Source of the DNA: DATJSJ01 sp035504175
GTDB taxonomy: Bacteria; Pseudomonadota; Alphaproteobacteria; Acetobacterales; Acetobacteraceae
Direction: 5' to 3'
NCBI GenBank assembly: GCA_035504175.1
Contig: DATJSJ010000078.1
Location: forward strand, 1-6,665
Length of the DNA: 6,665 nucleotides
The number at the start of each line of letters is the position of its first letter. Positions within the stretch are counted from its first letter, which is position 1. The notes below the pieces were generated by a model. That model was given only the letters and a program-made list of their open reading frames with translations, searched no databases and was not told the DNA's origin. This document shows positions 5,687 to 6,665 of this stretch, piece after piece. The translations under genes were made by a program, and so were the position numbers.

Positions 5687-6665
5687 CCGTGGCAGAGCTG
5701 ATCCGCTCCGGCACCGAGGAGCAATGCCGCCCGTGGCCCCGCTTCTCGCTGACGCCGGAGGGCTGGTCGGGCATGCTCGCCGCGCTGGCGCGGAACCCTG
5801 ACCCCAGCCTGCTGGGGGTCTGGGCCGACACGAGGCAGGTGCACGCCTTGCTGGGGGACGGTGCGGGCGCCCTGATCGCCTCGGTTGACGTCGAAGGGGG
5901 ATGTTACCCGGCGCTGTCCCCGGCCCGCCCCGCCGCAGCCAGGCCCGAACGTATGATCCGCGACCTGTGGGGGCACGTTGCCGCCGGCGGGGACGAGCGT
6001 ACCTGGCTGGACCATGGCCGTTGGCCGATGGCGCACCCGCTGTCGCCGCGACCCGGCCTGCCGGGCGGCGCGGTCGAACCGCCGCGGTTTCCCGCGGTGG
6101 AGCAATCCGGTTTGACGCAGGTCCCGTTGGGACCGGTGCATGGACTGATCTCCGAACCGCTGCATCTGCGGCTGATGACGCGCGGCGATACCGTGCTGCG
6201 TGCCGAGGCCCGGCACGGCTATGCGCACAAGGGCATCCTGGCGCTGATGCGCGGCAAGTCGCCGCGCGCCGCGGCACGGTTCATCGCGCGGCTGGCGGCG
6301 GAGACGACAGTGGCGCACTCGGTGGCCTTCGCGCGTGCGTCGGAGCGTGCCCTGGATACGCCGGCGCCGCCGCGTGCCGCGGCCTTGCGCGCTGCGATGC
6401 TGGAACAAGAGCAGATTGCCGGGCATCTGGACGATCTGGCGCGGCTGGCGGACGCGGCCGGCCTCGCGCCGCTGCACGCGGTCCTGGGCGAATATCGCGA
6501 GCGTCTGCTGCGTGCGGCGGAACGCGCGTTCGGGCATCGCCTGATGATGGATGTGGTGGTGCCCGGCGGCCTTTCGGCGGACATCGCGCCCGACGGCGTG
6601 GCGGCGCTGCGCCAGGCCGCGGACGGGCTGGCCGCGGCACTGCCGTCGCTGCGGCGCCGGCTGGA
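5683..6665 (+). CDS. hyfG: HyfG-like (NuoCD-type) large subunit lacking the first CxxC nickel ligands; 3' end outside window
   Basis: The frame is open to the right edge (327 complete codons), so the C-terminus is missing. Residues 1 to about 130 form a NuoC-like domain with the family signature RPERMIRDLWG (87-97) and TWLDHGRWP (107-115). From about 147 the NuoD/[NiFe] large-subunit domain begins: PLGPVHGLISEPLHLRL (148-164), VLRAEARHGYAHKGI (171-185), AHSVAFARA (211-219) and RAFGHRLMMDVVVPGG (281-296). In catalytic HycE/HyfG the stretch before AHS is RICGICGFAHS; here it is RLAAETTVAHS (203-213), with A205 and T208 in place of the two cysteines. This subunit cannot bind NiFe in the usual way and fits the Ehr (hydrogenase-related) group. 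Whether it still passes electrons through a partner NuoB/HyfI-like subunit, expected downstream, cannot be seen. It starts at the ATGA overlap with the preceding gene. Confidence 0.88.
   Translation, partial: MTVAELIRSGTEEQCRPWPRFSLTPEGWSGMLAALARNPDPSLLGVWADTRQVHALLGDGAGALIASVDVEGGCYPALSPARPAAARPERMIRDLWGHVAAGGDERTWLDHGRWPMAHPLSPRPGLPGGAVEPPRFPAVEQSGLTQVPLGPVHGLISEPLHLRLMTRGDTVLRAEARHGYAHKGILALMRGKSPRAAARFIARLAAETTVAHSVAFARASERALDTPAPPRAAALRAAMLEQEQIAGHLDDLARLADAAGLAPLHAVLGEYRERLLRAAERAFGHRLMMDVVVPGGLSADIAPDGVAALRQAADGLAAALPSLRRRL

Noticed and set aside
1114..6665. Functional hydrogen-evolving formate hydrogenlyase / hydrogenase-4
   Set aside because: The large subunit lacks the first nickel-binding CxxC, and the membrane subunits lack key charged residues, so gene names of the Hyf type reflect ancestry only.

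Overview
The window comes from a very GC-rich bacterium. The evidence points to an alphaproteobacterium, probably near Acetobacteraceae/Rhodospirillales: a DUF3035 (BamF-like) lipoprotein, strong G/C bias at third codon positions, and 'GTCATGGCCGG' palindromic dispersed repeats of a kind I associate with that group. The placement is inferred from family knowledge, not from a marker gene.

Layout. Bases 1-345 hold no gene I can support. They contain five tandem copies of a 14-bp unit (29-98) and a 10-bp-stem hairpin (268-295). A lipoprotein gene of the DUF3035 family follows (346-918, + strand) with a good ribosome binding site. A 195-bp gap (919-1113) separates it from a tightly packed + strand operon whose genes overlap by 4 bases at every junction (GTGA or ATGA). 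The operon reads hyfB-like (1114-3018), hyfC-like (3015-3926), a fused hyfE-hyfF-like gene (3923-5686), and a hyfG-like large subunit that runs off the right edge (5683-6665).

By family, the four operon products form the membrane arm (two antiporter-like modules and a NuoH-like connector) and the NuoCD-like peripheral subunit of a Hyf/formate-hydrogenlyase-type complex, relatives of respiratory complex I and group 4 [NiFe] hydrogenases. The sequence argues against a working hydrogenase. The large subunit has Ala and Thr where the first CxxC nickel-ligand pair should be. That places it with the energy-converting-hydrogenase-related (Ehr) complexes described as lacking the NiFe site.

The membrane subunits are also eroded. 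HyfB lacks the usual Lys/Lys/Glu channel residues. HyfC lacks the acidic loop. HyfE and HyfF are fused, and the HyfF half lacks the conserved PxHxWLPxAH segment and its Lys/Glu residues. A palindromic dispersed repeat, plus an 18-bp tandem repeat encoding a hexapeptide, sits in frame inside the fused gene. A related core sits in hyfB. All frames nevertheless stay open with coding-like composition. This may be a repurposed complex with altered or no ion pumping, or an early stage of decay; the window alone cannot decide. Motif comparisons were made from memory of family sequences, not by alignment software.
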